Source: Chromobacterium alticapitis
GTDB lineage: Bacteria; Pseudomonadota; Gammaproteobacteria; Burkholderiales; Chromobacteriaceae
Direction: 5' to 3'
Assembly: GCF_002924365.1 (NCBI RefSeq)
Contig: NZ_PQWB01000022.1
Location: 1 to 33,318 of the forward strand
DNA: 33,318 bases
Position numbers and translations under genes: made by a program. Positions 19,100-28,481 of this stretch are shown piece by piece. The notes beneath the pieces were generated by a model that saw nothing but the letters and a program-made list of their open reading frames with translations, searched no databases and had not been told where the DNA came from. Numbering within the stretch: the first letter of the stretch is position 1; each line of letters opens with the position of its first letter.

Positions 19100-20317
19100 T
19101 CAGTGGGCCGCCCATTGCACGCTGTTCAGGTCCACGCCGTCCTTGTACATCTCCCACAGCGGAGACAGTTCGCGCAGCTTGCCGATCTTGGACTTCAGCA
19201 GCTCGATGGCGAAGTCGATTTCTTCCTCGGTGGTGAAGCGTCCCAGCGTGAAGCGGATGGAGCTGTGCGCCATCTCGTCGTTGCGGCCCAGGGCGCGCAG
19301 CACGTAGGACGGCTCCAGCGAGGCCGAGGTGCAGGCGGAGCCGCTGGACACGGCCAGGTCCTTGATGGCCATGATCAGGCTCTCGCCCTCGACGAAGTTG
19401 AAGCTGACGTTGAGGTTGTGCGGCACGCGCTGCTCGATGTCGCCGTTGATGTACACCTCTTCCATGCCCTTGATGCCGTTCCACAGGCGGTCGCGCAGCA
19501 TGCGGATGCGCTCGTTCTCGCTGTCCATTTCCTCGCGGGCGATGCGGAAGGCTTCGCCCATGCCGACGATCTGGTGGCTGGCCAGGGTGCCGGAGCGGAA
19601 GCCGCGCTCATGGCCGCCGCCGTGCATCTGCGCTTCCAGGCGCACGCGCGGCTTGCGGCGCACGTACAGCGCGCCGATGCCCTTGGGGCCGTACGCCTTG
19701 TGCGCGGACAGGCTCATCAGGTCCACTTTCAGCGTGTTCAGGTCGATTTTGACCTTGCCCGGCGCCTGGGTGGCGTCGACGTGGAAGATGATGCCCTTCT
19801 CACGGCAGATCTCGCCGATTTGCGGGATATCCTGAATCACGCCGATTTCATTGTTCACATACATCACGGAAACCAGAATGGTGTCCGGACGGATGGCGGC
19901 CTTGAAAGCTTCGATATCGAGCAGGCCGTTTTCCTGCACGTCCATATAGGTAACTTCGAAGCCCTGGCGCTCCAGCTCGCGGCAGGTGTCCAGCACCGCC
20001 TTGTGCTCGGTCTTGACGGTGATGATGTGCTTGCCCTTGCTCTTGTAGAACTGGGCCGCGCCCTTGATCGCCAGGTTGTCGGATTCGGTGGCGCCGGAGG
20101 TCCAGACGATTTCCTTGGGATCGGCTCCGATCAGCTTGGCGACTTCGGCGCGCGCGTTCTCGACGGCCTCCTCGGCTTCCCAGCCGAAGCTGTGGCTGCG
20201 CGAGGCGGGGTTGCCGAACTTGCCGGTGAGATAGGGAATCATCTTCTCGGCGACGCGCGGGTCCACCGGGGTGGTGGCCGAGTAATCCAGATAGATCGGT
20301 AGCTTGAGCTGGCTCAT
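19100..20317 (-). CDS. iscS: Cysteine desulfurase
   Basis: A PLP enzyme that removes sulfur from L-cysteine as an enzyme-bound persulfide, feeding IscU and tRNA thiolation. It has 405 residues (404 in E. coli). The N-terminus [13 protein letters not shown] matches the family. The PLP lysine is Lys207 ([10 protein letters not shown]). The persulfide-forming Cys is Cys329 in [13 protein letters not shown]. The C-terminus [18 protein letters not shown] is that of IscS, not NifS. It lies 28 nt after iscR, so the four-gene start of the operon is intact. Confidence 0.98.
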   Translation of the reverse strand: MSQLKLPIYLDYSATTPVDPRVAEKMIPYLTGKFGNPASRSHSFGWEAEEAVENARAEVAKLIGADPKEIVWTSGATESDNLAIKGAAQFYKSKGKHIITVKTEHKAVLDTCRELERQGFEVTYMDVQENGLLDIEAFKAAIRPDTILVSVMYVNNEIGVIQDIPQIGEICREKGIIFHVDATQAPGKVKIDLNTLKVDLMSLSAHKAYGPKGIGALYVRRKPRVRLEAQMHGGGHERGFRSGTLASHQIVGMGEAFRIAREEMDSENERIRMLRDRLWNGIKGMEEVYINGDIEQRVPHNLNVSFNFVEGESLIMAIKDLAVSSGSACTSASLEPSYVLRALGRNDEMAHSSIRFTLGRFTTEEEIDFAIELLKSKIGKLRELSPLWEMYKDGVDLNSVQWAAH

Positions 20318-20345
20318 ACATTGTCTCCGCGAGATGTTCAGGCGC

Positions 20346-20837
20346 TTACAGGGCGTTGCCGGCGGCGGCGTGCTTGTGGCTGCCGTCGCGCTTGTCCTGC
20401 ACCACGCTGGTTTCCTTGGCGTGCTCTTCCTGGGCGTGCTGCTGCTCCACCAGGCTGGCGAGGCTCACCTTGGACAGGTAATCGAAAATGGTGACGTTGA
20501 GGTTGGTCCACAAGTCATGGGTCATGCAGCGCTGGGTGCCGCGGCAGTTTTCGCGGCCGCCGCATTGGGTGGCGTCGACAGGCTCGTCGACGGCGACGAT
20601 GATGTCGGCCACCGAGATGTCCTGGATTTCCTTGGCCAGCGTGTAGCCGCCGCCGGGGCCGCGCACGCTGTCCACCAGTTCGGCGCGCCGCAGCTTGCCG
20701 AACAGTTGTTCCAGGTAGGACAAGGAAATGTTTTGGCGTTCGCTGATGCCGGCCAGCGTGACCGGGCCGCGGCCTTCGCGCATGGCGAGATCCAGCATGG
20801 CGGTTACGGCGAAGCGTCCTTTGGTGGTGAGGCGCAT
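20346..20837 (-). CDS. iscR: IscR, Fe-S-sensing repressor of the isc operon
   Basis: An Rrf2-family regulator that binds a [2Fe-2S] cluster and represses its own operon when clusters are plentiful. It has 163 residues. The winged helix-turn-helix covers about residues 1-65 ([18 protein letters not shown] at the start). The cluster ligands are Cys92, Cys98 and Cys104, with His107 close behind, at the same spacing as in E. coli. I place the start at 20837 since homologs begin MRLTTKGR. An ATG at 20879 lies in the operator and would add 14 residues. The start region overlaps no other gene, and an IscR box sits 41 nt upstream. Confidence 0.97.
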   Translation of the reverse strand: MRLTTKGRFAVTAMLDLAMREGRGPVTLAGISERQNISLSYLEQLFGKLRRAELVDSVRGPGGGYTLAKEIQDISVADIIVAVDEPVDATQCGGRENCRGTQRCMTHDLWTNLNVTIFDYLSKVSLASLVEQQHAQEEHAKETSVVQDKRDGSHKHAAAGNAL

Positions 20838-20868
20838 GGTGTTTTGATTCCGGTGGGGGGTAATCGAG

Positions 20869-20903
20869 ATTATACCCAATATCCGACTAATTTAGTCAAG
20901 TAT
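20869..20903 (-). promoter_or_regulatory. iscR promoter with IscR type 1 binding site
   Basis: A 25-bp near-palindrome (20879-20903) has the half-sites TTGACT and AGTCGG around an AAATT core on the minus strand. This matches the known type 1 consensus. A perfect -10 box TATAAT (20874-20869) stands downstream. TTGACT (20899-20894) would be the -35 with a long 19-bp spacer. Bound holo-IscR would block RNA polymerase and repress the operon. Confidence 0.85.
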
Positions 20904-21126
20904 TGTTCGACCCGCCGCTTCCGGATACGCCTAAAACCGGTCATTTTACTAGAGTTTATGCGCGCGCGCGCGATGGATTTTTACTTTTTGCGCAGGGGCT
21001 TGTGTAAAATCGCTGCAATATCGGGCCGATCGCGCCGGTTCGGCTGGGCGGCGGAGGCGAAGGCCTTTGTCGGCGGCGGCGCGTCGCCATGTTCACCCCA
21101 TGGGGGAGAGTGAGGGTCAATCCATA

Positions 21127-22248
21127 ATGTATAAAGTCGTCATCAGCGGAACGGGGTTGTTCACTCCGCCGCACGCAGTCAGCAACGCCGAGCTGGTCGA
21201 GGCGTTCAATGCCTTCGTCCGTGGCCACAATGTGGCCCATGCGGCGGAAATCGCCGCCGGCGCGCGGGAGCCGCTGGCTGAGTCCAGCGCCGAGTTCATC
21301 GAAAGAGCTTCCGGCATCAAGCAGCGCTTCCTGATGGACAAGGCGGGCGTGCTCGATCCCGCCAGGATGAAGCCCAGCCTGCCCGAGCGCGCCAACGAGG
21401 CGCTGTCGCTGCAGGCGGAAATGGCCGTGGCCGCCGCGCGCCAGGCGCTGGAGCGCGCGGGCCGCGCGGCTGAAGACATCGATATGGTGATCGTGGCCTG
21501 CTCCAATATGCAGCGGCCGTATCCAGCCTTGTCCATCGAGGTGCAGCAGGCGTTGGGCATCAATGGTTTCGCCTTCGATATGAATGTGGCTTGCTCGTCC
21601 GCCACCTTCGGCATCCAGACGGCGGTCAACGCCATCGCGACGGGTCAGGCGCGCGCCGTGCTGATGGTGAGCCCGGAAATCTGTTCCGCCCACCTGAATT
21701 TCCGCGACCGCGACAGCCATTTCATCTTTGGCGACGCCTGCACCGCGGTGGTATTGGAGAGGGCCGAGGCGGCGACGTCGGCGCAGCGCTTCGAAGTGCT
21801 GGGCTGCAAGCTGGCCACGGTATTCTCCAACAACATCCGCAATAATTTCGGCTTCTTGAACCGCTGCGACGAGCGGGGCGAAGGCATGCCCGACAAGTTG
21901 TTCATCCAGCAGGGCCGCAAGGTGTTCAAGGAAGTGTGCCCTATGGTGGGCGAGCATATCGTGTCCCATCTGGACAGCCTAGGCATCGCGCCGGCCGACG
22001 TGCGCCGCTTCTGGCTGCACCAGGCCAATCTGGCCATGAACCAGCTGATCGCCAAGCGCGTGCTCGGCCGCGAAGCTGACGAAGTGGAGGCGCCGGTGAT
22101 TTTGGATCGTTATGCCAACACCAGTTCGGCGGGCTCGGTGATCGCCTTCCACCTGCATTCGGACGACTTGCGCGCTGGAGATGTCGGTGTCATCAGTTCT
22201 TTCGGGGCGGGCTATTCCGTCGGCTCCGTGGCGCTGCGCAAGCTGTAA
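21127..22248 (+). CDS. Beta-ketoacyl-ACP synthase III-like (FabH paralog)
   Basis: A thiolase-fold condensing enzyme of 373 residues, about 55 longer than housekeeping FabH (317). The catalytic triad is complete: Cys156 (VACSSATFG), His298 (WLHQANLAMNQL) and Asn331 (YANTSSAGS). The extra length is near the N-terminus, between the opening beta strand and the FIERASGIKQRF motif and just after it. Such long FabH-like proteins are known to prefer longer acyl-CoA or to serve in secondary lipid synthesis. The actual substrate here is unknown. No fatty-acid synthesis genes lie beside it, and iscR is divergent. The start at 21127 is chosen by homology (MYKVVISGTGLFTPP). GAGG about 10 nt upstream is a fair ribosome-binding site. 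Confidence 0.9.
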   Translation: MYKVVISGTGLFTPPHAVSNAELVEAFNAFVRGHNVAHAAEIAAGAREPLAESSAEFIERASGIKQRFLMDKAGVLDPARMKPSLPERANEALSLQAEMAVAAARQALERAGRAAEDIDMVIVACSNMQRPYPALSIEVQQALGINGFAFDMNVACSSATFGIQTAVNAIATGQARAVLMVSPEICSAHLNFRDRDSHFIFGDACTAVVLERAEAATSAQRFEVLGCKLATVFSNNIRNNFGFLNRCDERGEGMPDKLFIQQGRKVFKEVCPMVGEHIVSHLDSLGIAPADVRRFWLHQANLAMNQLIAKRVLGREADEVEAPVILDRYANTSSAGSVIAFHLHSDDLRAGDVGVISSFGAGYSVGSVALRKL

Positions 22249-22300
22249 GAGCCTGTTGTCATAGGCGTCCGCCGCCGCCGGCGGCTGCATAAAAATTACC

Positions 22301-22338
22301 AGGGGGCGCTTGTCAAAAGCGCCCTCTGTGCATAATGT
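22301..22338 (+). promoter_or_regulatory. Probable dppA promoter overlapping a hairpin
   Basis: TTGTCA (22310-22315) and TAATGT (22333-22338) are 17 nt apart. CATAAT at 22331 is an alternative -10 box. The -35 lies in the loop side of an 8-bp inverted repeat, GGGCGCTT (22304-22311) with AAGCGCCC (22317-22324). The repeat may be an operator or the 3' end of the FabH-like gene. Confidence 0.45.
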
Positions 22339-22419
22339 ATCCCCACTGCCGAGTCTTGAACCGGCTCCAATAGCAAAAAAGACCCGATTGATGGTCTGTA
22401 CAAAGGGAAGGGAAACATT

Positions 22420-24015
22420 ATGCAAGCTTTCAAAAAGCTGCTGGTGCTTGGCGCATTTGCGGGTTCCTCGATCGCGGCGCACGCCGCGGGCACGCTGGTG
22501 TTCTGCTCCGAGGGCAGCCCGGCCGGCTTCGATCCGGGCCAATACACCTCCGGCACCGATTTCGACGCTTCCGCCGAAACCATTTTCAACCGTCTGGTGC
22601 AATTCCAGCGCGGCGGCACCAAGGTGGTGCCGGCGCTGGCTGAAAAGTGGGACGTATCGGCCGATGGCCTGAACTACACCTTCCACCTGCGCAAGGGCGT
22701 GAAGTTCCAGACCACCGACTACTTCAAGCCGACGCGCGACTTCAACGCCGACGACGTGGCTTTCACCTTCGACCGGATGCTCGACAAGAACCATCCGTTC
22801 CGCAAGGCTTATCCGACTGAATTCCCGTATTTCACCGACATGGGCATGGACGAGAACATCGTCAAGGTCGAAAAGGTGGATCCGTATACCGTCAAGTTCT
22901 CGCTGAAGAAGGTGGATGCCGCCTTCCTGCAGAACCTGGCGATGAGCTTCGCCTCCATCCAGTCTGCCGAATACGCGGACAAGCTGCTGAAGGACGGCAA
23001 GCCGCAGCTGATCAATCAGCAACCGGTGGGCACCGGCCCGTTCATCTTCAAGCGCTACCAGAAGGACGCGCAGATCCGCTACGCGGCCAACAAGGACTAT
23101 TGGGACAAGGCTGACGGCCCCAAGGTGGACAACCTGGTGTTCGCCATCACCACCGACGCATCGGTGCGCTACCAGAAGCTGAAGGCCGGCGAGTGCCAGA
23201 TCACCGCCTATCCGCGTCCGACCGACGTGGCCGCGATGAAGGCCGATCCGAAGCTGAAAGTGACCTCGCAAGCCGGCTTCAACCTGGGCTACCTGGCGTA
23301 CAACGTCAAGCACAAGCCGATGGACAAGCTGGAAGTGCGCGAGGCGCTGGACATGGCCATCAATAAGAAGGCCATCCTGCAGGCCGTATACCAGGGCGCA
23401 GGCCAGCCGGCGACCAACCCGATGCCGCCGACCCAGTGGTCTTACAACAAGAACCTGAAGGACGCGCCGTATGACGTGGCCAAGGCCAAGGCCCTGCTGG
23501 CCAAGGCGGGCTACCCGAACGGCTTCGACATCACCCTGTGGGCGATGCCGGTGCAGCGTCCGTACAACCCCAACGCCAAGCTGATGGCGGAGATGATCCA
23601 GTCCGACTGGGCCAAGATCGGCGTCAAGGCCAAGATCACCTCTTACGAATGGGGCGAGTACCTGAAGCGCGCCAAGGCCGGCGAGCATGACTCCATGCTG
23701 ATCGGCTGGACCGGCGACAACGGCGATCCGGACAACTGGCTGGGCGTGCTGTTCGGCTGCGACGCGATGAACGGCAACAACTTCTCCAAGTTCTGCTACA
23801 AGCCGTTCGAAGACTTGATCCAGAAGGGCAAGGCCACGGCCAACGTCGCCGAGCGCACCAAGCTGTACATGAAGGCGCAGGAGATCGTGAAGCAACAAGT
23901 GCCGATGACCACCATCGCCCACTCCACCGTCAATCAGCCTATGCTGAAGTCGGTGCAGGGCTTCAAGGTGAGCCCGTTCGGTCTGAACTCCTTCTACGGC
24001 GTCAGCGTCAAGTAA
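22420..24015 (+). CDS. dppA: Dipeptide ABC transporter, periplasmic binding protein
   Basis: The periplasmic peptide-binding protein of the Dpp importer, 531 residues (535 in E. coli). The Sec signal peptide is about 22 residues (cleavage after AAHA). The mature protein starts TLVFCSEGSPAGFDP, as in DppA, and shows the SBP_bac_5 pattern throughout. The GAAC-type Cys pair near the N- and C-terminal parts (FCSEGS, GCDAMNG, KFCYKPF) is typical of DppA. AAGGGAAGGG precedes the ATG. It leads the dpp operon, but a 438-nt gap separates it from dppB, as is common where the binding protein is made in excess. Confidence 0.95.
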   Translation: MQAFKKLLVLGAFAGSSIAAHAAGTLVFCSEGSPAGFDPGQYTSGTDFDASAETIFNRLVQFQRGGTKVVPALAEKWDVSADGLNYTFHLRKGVKFQTTDYFKPTRDFNADDVAFTFDRMLDKNHPFRKAYPTEFPYFTDMGMDENIVKVEKVDPYTVKFSLKKVDAAFLQNLAMSFASIQSAEYADKLLKDGKPQLINQQPVGTGPFIFKRYQKDAQIRYAANKDYWDKADGPKVDNLVFAITTDASVRYQKLKAGECQITAYPRPTDVAAMKADPKLKVTSQAGFNLGYLAYNVKHKPMDKLEVREALDMAINKKAILQAVYQGAGQPATNPMPPTQWSYNKNLKDAPYDVAKAKALLAKAGYPNGFDITLWAMPVQRPYNPNAKLMAEMIQSDWAKIGVKAKITSYEWGEYLKRAKAGEHDSMLIGWTGDNGDPDNWLGVLFGCDAMNGNNFSKFCYKPFEDLIQKGKATANVAERTKLYMKAQEIVKQQVPMTTIAHSTVNQPMLKSVQGFKVSPFGLNSFYGVSVK

Positions 24016-24453
24016 GGTCCGCCTAACCAGGCATGACCATGGCGGCGGGGCCGAGGCTCCGCCGCTTGCAACAAGTGCCGCACCGGTCAGCGCTCCGACT
24101 AGAGAGCGCGGCGGTTCGGCATGGCAGCATCCGCACGGGAATCAAGGAAGAAACGAGTAGCAAGGCTAGGGCGAACAAGCGGCATGCGGCCGGTTTGACC
24201 TGCGTCAATCAGCGAAGGCGGGGAGACTGATATCTTTCATCTCGCCGGGCTGGTGGCTGCAGCTAATGCTGGTGGGTGGTTTAGTTGCCTGTCCGCCGCC
24301 CGGCACCCTATCCTCATCCGTCGCGTCCAGCGGCGGCGCTGTTCTCCCCCTCTTGCCGTTTTCCCGCGCGGATTTCCTGCACGCCATGTCTCTTAGCTGT
24401 CTGACGGCGCGCGCGACTCTGGCATCGCATCCGCGTCTGGGAGAATTAAATCC
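24016..24453 (+). other. 438-nt gap between dppA and dppB with a strong hairpin
   Basis: No convincing gene lies here. The short open frames on both strands have no ribosome-binding site and no family features. The first part holds a GC-rich hairpin with a 9-bp stem (24042-24050 with 24057-24065, one G-U pair) beginning 27 nt after the dppA stop. No U-run follows. It probably reduces transcription or protects the dppA 3' end. The rest could contain a second promoter or a regulatory leader, but I see no clear -35/-10 pair. Confidence 0.5.
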
Positions 24454-25482
24454 ATGTTTTCATTCATTTTGCGCCGGCTGGGCCTGCTGGTGCCCACCTT
24501 TTTCGGCATCACGCTGCTGACTTTCGGCCTGATTCGCATGATTCCCGGCGATCCGGTGGAAGTGATGGTGGGCGAGCGCACGCTGGACCCGCAAATGCAC
24601 GCCGAAGCGCTGCACCGGCTGGGGCTGGATAAGCCGCTGTACGCCCAGTACTTCGATTACATCGTCAACCTGCTGCACGGCAATCTCGGCGAATCGCTGG
24701 TGACCCGGACCGCGGTGTGGACCGAGTTCAAGACCCTGTTCCCGGCCACGCTGGAACTGGCTTTGTCCGCCCTGTTGTTCGCCATGGTGTGGGGCCTGCT
24801 GGCCGGCGTGCTGGCCGCCATCAAGCGCGGTTCTATATTCGACCACGGCGTGATGGGCATTTCGCTGACCGGTTTCTCCATGCCCATCTTTTGGTGGGGC
24901 CTGATCCTGATCATGTTCTTCTCGGTCAAGCTGGGCTGGACGCCGGTGTCCGGCCGCATGGACCTGATGTTCGACATCCATCCGCGCACCGGCTTCATGC
25001 TGATAGACAGCTGGCTGGCCGAGGCGGCCGATCCGGAAGGCAACGCCGGCGCGTTCAAGAGCGCGCTGTCGCACCTGATCCTGCCTTCCATCGTGCTCGG
25101 CACCATCCCGTTGGCGGTGATCGCGCGGATGACCCGCTCGTCCATGCTGGAAGTGCTGCGCGAGGACTACGTCCGCACCGCGCGCGCGAAGGGCTTGTCG
25201 CCGGCCCGCGTCATTTTCATCCACACCCTGCGCAACGCGTTGATCCCGGTGCTGACCGTGATCGGCCTGCAGGTGGGCACGCTGATGGGCGGCGCGGTGC
25301 TGACCGAGACCATCTTCTCCTGGCCCGGCATCGGCAAATGGCTGATCGACGCCATCGCCCGCCGCGACTACCCGGTGGTGCAGAACGGCATCCTGATGGT
25401 GGCCACGCTGGTGATCGTCACCAACTTCATCGTCGACATCCTGTACGGCATCGCCAATCCGCGCATCCGTCACGCCAAGTAA
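24454..25482 (+). CDS. dppB: Dipeptide ABC transporter permease DppB
   Basis: One of two transmembrane subunits of the dipeptide importer, 342 residues with about six helices (first at roughly 9-30, IRRLGLL start). The EAA loop that docks the ATPase is near 238-249 (EDYVRTARAKGLSP). The family end pattern DILYGIANPRIRHAK closes the protein. It pairs with DppC, 13 nt downstream. The start codon follows GGGAGAATTAAATCC, with GGGAG as ribosome-binding site. Confidence 0.95.
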   Translation: MFSFILRRLGLLVPTFFGITLLTFGLIRMIPGDPVEVMVGERTLDPQMHAEALHRLGLDKPLYAQYFDYIVNLLHGNLGESLVTRTAVWTEFKTLFPATLELALSALLFAMVWGLLAGVLAAIKRGSIFDHGVMGISLTGFSMPIFWWGLILIMFFSVKLGWTPVSGRMDLMFDIHPRTGFMLIDSWLAEAADPEGNAGAFKSALSHLILPSIVLGTIPLAVIARMTRSSMLEVLREDYVRTARAKGLSPARVIFIHTLRNALIPVLTVIGLQVGTLMGGAVLTETIFSWPGIGKWLIDAIARRDYPVVQNGILMVATLVIVTNFIVDILYGIANPRIRHAK

Positions 25483-25495
25483 GCAGGGACGCAAT

Positions 25496-26416
25496 ATGAG
25501 CCAAAGCAATCAAACCGCGGCCGCGCAGACGGCCGACCTGGCGCTGTCCTACCCGTCTCCGCTGAAGGAGTTCTGGCAGGGCTTTTCCCACAACAAGGGC
25601 GCGGTCGCCGGCCTGGTCTTCGTGCTGTTCATCGTGGCCTGCGCGCTGCTGGCGCCGCTGATCGCGCCGTACAGCCCGATCGAGCAGTACCGCGACCACA
25701 TGCTGACGCCGCCGGCCTGGGAAGCGGCCGGCAGCGCGCAGTTCCTGTTCGGCACCGACGAATTGGGCCGCGACATCCTGTCCCGCTTGATCTACGGCGC
25801 GCGGCTGTCGCTGTTCATCGGCCTGATGTCGGTGCTGATGGCGCTGGTGCCGGGGGTGATCCTGGGCCTGGTCTCCGCCTTCTTCCCCAAGGCGCTGGGC
25901 GCTTCCATCATGCGCTTGATGGACATCATGATGGCGCTGCCGTCCTTGCTGCTGGCGGTGGCCATCATGGCCATCCTGGGCCCCGGCCTGACCAACGCGA
26001 TGATCGCCATCGCCACCGTGTCCTTGCCGGCCTATGTGCGGCTGACCCGCGCCTCGGCGATGACCGAGCTGAACCGCGACTACGTGGTGGCCTCGCGGGT
26101 GGCCGGCGCCGGCCTGGGACGCCTGATGTTCGTCACCGTGCTGCCCAACTGCATGGCCCCGCTGATCGTGCACGCCACCATGAGCTTCTCCTCCGCCATC
26201 CTGGAAATCGCCGCGCTGGGCTTCCTGGGCCTGGGCGTGCAGCCGCCGACCGCCGAGTGGGGCACCATGCTGGCCTCGGCCCGCGACTACATCGAGAGCG
26301 CGTGGTGGGTGGTGACGCTGCCTGGCCTGACCATCCTGCTGTCGGTGCTGGCGATCAACCTGATGGGCGACGGCCTGCGCGACGCGCTGGACCCGAAGCT
26401 GAAGCGCGCCGCCTGA
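25496..26416 (+). CDS. dppC: Dipeptide ABC transporter permease DppC
   Basis: Second membrane subunit of the importer, 306 residues. It has an OppC-type N-terminal cytoplasmic region and first helix (about 35-58), the [18 protein letters not shown] motif, then several helices. The EAA loop is around 195-210 ([17 protein letters not shown]). The C-terminal [13 protein letters not shown] is standard for this family. It partners with DppB in the membrane and is followed by dppD after 10 nt. Confidence 0.95.
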   Translation: MSQSNQTAAAQTADLALSYPSPLKEFWQGFSHNKGAVAGLVFVLFIVACALLAPLIAPYSPIEQYRDHMLTPPAWEAAGSAQFLFGTDELGRDILSRLIYGARLSLFIGLMSVLMALVPGVILGLVSAFFPKALGASIMRLMDIMMALPSLLLAVAIMAILGPGLTNAMIAIATVSLPAYVRLTRASAMTELNRDYVVASRVAGAGLGRLMFVTVLPNCMAPLIVHATMSFSSAILEIAALGFLGLGVQPPTAEWGTMLASARDYIESAWWVVTLPGLTILLSVLAINLMGDGLRDALDPKLKRAA

Positions 26417-26426
26417 GGATAAGAAT

Positions 26427-27407
26427 ATGAGTCTGTTGCAAATCAAGAATCTGTCCGTGGAGTTTGGATCGGAAAAGAACCCGTTCCGCGCGGTGGAGGG
26501 GCTGGAGCTGTCGGTCAATCAGGGCGAGATCGTCGGCATTGTCGGCGAGTCCGGCTCCGGCAAGTCCGTCACCATGATGGCGATGATGGGCCTGCTGGAA
26601 GGGCAAGGCCGCATCGTGGCCGACGAGCTGACTTTCGACGGCAAGGACTTGCTGAGCATCTCGGCGCGCGGCCGCCGCAAGATCGTCGGCAAGGACATTT
26701 CGATGATCTTCCAGGATCCGATGACGGCGCTGAATCCCAGCTACACCGTCGGCTACCAGATCATGGAAGTGCTGAAAGCGCACCAGGGTCTGCGCGGCGC
26801 GGCCTTGAAGGCGCGCGCGCTGGAGCTGATGCAGCTGGTGGAGATTCCGGCCGCGGCCTCGCGCCTGGAAGCCTACCCGCACCAGTTGTCCGGCGGCATG
26901 AGCCAGCGCGTGGCCATTGCCATTGCCATCGCCTGTAACCCGAAATTGCTCATCGCCGATGAGCCGACCACCGCGCTCGACGTGACCATCCAGGCCCAGA
27001 TCATGGAGCTGCTGGTGTCTCTGCAGAAGAGCCAGAACATGGCGCTGATCCTGATCACCCACGATCTGGCCGTAGTGGCCGAGGTGGCGCAGAGGCTGGT
27101 GGTGATGTATGCCGGCCAGGCGGCGGAAATGGGCACGGTGCCGGAAATCTTCCGCCATCCGACTCATCCGTACACCGAGGCGCTGCTGTCGTCCATTCCA
27201 GAGCACAGCAAGGGCGCGCGCCGCCTGTCTACGCTGCCCGGCATCGTGCCGGGGCAGTACGACCGTCCGACGGGCTGCCTGCTGTCGCCGCGCTGCCCGT
27301 ACGCACAGGACAATTGCCGCGCCCAGCGCCCCGGACTGACCGCTCATGAGCATGGCGCGGTGCGTTGCCACTACCCGTTGCTGGCCAAGGAGAAGCAGCA
27401 TGGCTAA
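26427..27407 (+). CDS. dppD: Dipeptide ABC transporter ATPase DppD
   Basis: ATP-binding subunit, 326 residues. Walker A is GESGSGKS (40-47). The ABC signature is LSGGMSQR (154-161). Walker B with [12 protein letters not shown] is near 174. The C-terminal oligopeptide/dipeptide domain carries the Cys pattern [14 protein letters not shown] and a later RCHYP. This cysteine set coordinates an Fe-S cluster in characterised DppD proteins, so it may do so here. Its 3' end overlaps dppF by 8 nt, which implies translational coupling. Confidence 0.96.
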   Translation: MSLLQIKNLSVEFGSEKNPFRAVEGLELSVNQGEIVGIVGESGSGKSVTMMAMMGLLEGQGRIVADELTFDGKDLLSISARGRRKIVGKDISMIFQDPMTALNPSYTVGYQIMEVLKAHQGLRGAALKARALELMQLVEIPAAASRLEAYPHQLSGGMSQRVAIAIAIACNPKLLIADEPTTALDVTIQAQIMELLVSLQKSQNMALILITHDLAVVAEVAQRLVVMYAGQAAEMGTVPEIFRHPTHPYTEALLSSIPEHSKGARRLSTLPGIVPGQYDRPTGCLLSPRCPYAQDNCRAQRPGLTAHEHGAVRCHYPLLAKEKQHG

Positions 27408-28371
27408 GGTTTTGCAAGCGGGAGATCTGACCCGTTATTACGACGTGGCCCAGGGCATGTTCAAGCCCAAGGCGCAGGTGAAGGCGCTGGCCGGCGTGTC
27501 GTTCGAGCTGGAGGCCGGCCGCACGCTGGCGGTGGTGGGCGAGTCCGGTTGCGGCAAGTCCACGCTGGCGCGCCAGCTGACCTTGATCGAGCAGCCGACG
27601 TCTGGCTCGCTGATCCTGGACGGCCAGAATGCGGCCAAGGCTAGCGCTTCCGAGCTGAAAGCGATGCGGCGCAAGGTGCAGATGGTGTTCCAGAATCCGT
27701 ACGGCTCGTTGAATCCGCGGCAGAAGATCGGCGACCAGCTGTCAGAGCCGCTGTTGATCAATACCTCGTTGTCGGTCAAGGAGCGCGAGGAAAAGGTAAG
27801 GGCGATGATGGCCCGCGTCGGCCTGCGTCCGGAGCATTATTTCCGCTACCCGCACATGTTCTCCGGCGGCCAACGTCAGCGCATCGCCATCGCGCGCGCT
27901 ATGATGTTGAACCCCAAGATCGTAGTGGCGGACGAACCGACCTCGGCGCTGGACGTGTCCATCCAGGCACAGGTGCTGAACCTGTTCATGGATCTGCAGG
28001 AGGAGTTCAACACCGCCTATGTGTTCATTTCGCACAATCTGGCGGTGGTGGAGCACGTGGCCAACGACCTGATGGTGATGTATCTGGGCCGAGCTGTGGA
28101 GGTGGGCGACAAGAACCGCGTCTACGAGCGTCCGTTGCATCCTTATACCCAGGCCTTGTTATCGGCCACGCCGTCCATTCATCCTGAAGACCGCCGCATC
28201 AAGATCAAGATCGAGGGCGAGCTGCCCAGCCCGCTCAATCCGCCGTCAGGCTGCGCTTTCCACAAGCGCTGCCCGCATGCTAATGAGCGTTGCAAGGCGG
28301 AAGTGCCGCAATTGCGCGAGCTGGATCAGCGCATGGTGGCCTGCCACCGGGCGGAAGAAATCAACGGCTGA
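27400..28371 (+). CDS. dppF: Dipeptide ABC transporter ATPase DppF
   Basis: Second ATP-binding subunit, 323 residues. Walker A is GESGCGKST (47-55). The ABC signature region [15 protein letters not shown] begins at 154. Walker B with [12 protein letters not shown] is near 174. The C-terminal Cys pattern [14 protein letters not shown] and ACHR mirrors DppD. I chose the ATG at 27400, which overlaps dppD by 8 nt and has GGAG just upstream. An earlier in-frame ATG would lie deep inside dppD. A strong terminator follows. Confidence 0.96.
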   Translation: MAKVLQAGDLTRYYDVAQGMFKPKAQVKALAGVSFELEAGRTLAVVGESGCGKSTLARQLTLIEQPTSGSLILDGQNAAKASASELKAMRRKVQMVFQNPYGSLNPRQKIGDQLSEPLLINTSLSVKEREEKVRAMMARVGLRPEHYFRYPHMFSGGQRQRIAIARAMMLNPKIVVADEPTSALDVSIQAQVLNLFMDLQEEFNTAYVFISHNLAVVEHVANDLMVMYLGRAVEVGDKNRVYERPLHPYTQALLSATPSIHPEDRRIKIKIEGELPSPLNPPSGCAFHKRCPHANERCKAEVPQLRELDQRMVACHRAEEING

Positions 28372-28390
28372 GACCAAATCGGCATCGGGA

Positions 28391-28421
28391 GCCCGCGACG
28401 GTGATCGTCGCGGGCTTTTTT
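28391..28421 (+). terminator. Rho-independent terminator of the dpp operon
   Basis: A perfect 10-bp stem (28391-28400 with 28406-28415) and 5-nt loop are followed by TTTTTT (28416-28421). It starts 19 nt after the dppF stop. Confidence 0.95.
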
Positions 28422-28481
28422 CATTCCGTCGTCGTATCGGCCGGCGTACACTGGGCTTCCCACCACCAACGGAGGCTTGCC

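Noticed and set aside
21979-23922. 647-codon open frame on the minus strand opposite dppA and the FabH-like gene
   Set aside because: It spans two real genes and their promoter and has shadow-type composition.
24033-24230. 65-codon open frame in the dppA-dppB gap
   Set aside because: No ribosome-binding site, begins inside the hairpin region and has arginine-rich composition typical of chance frames.
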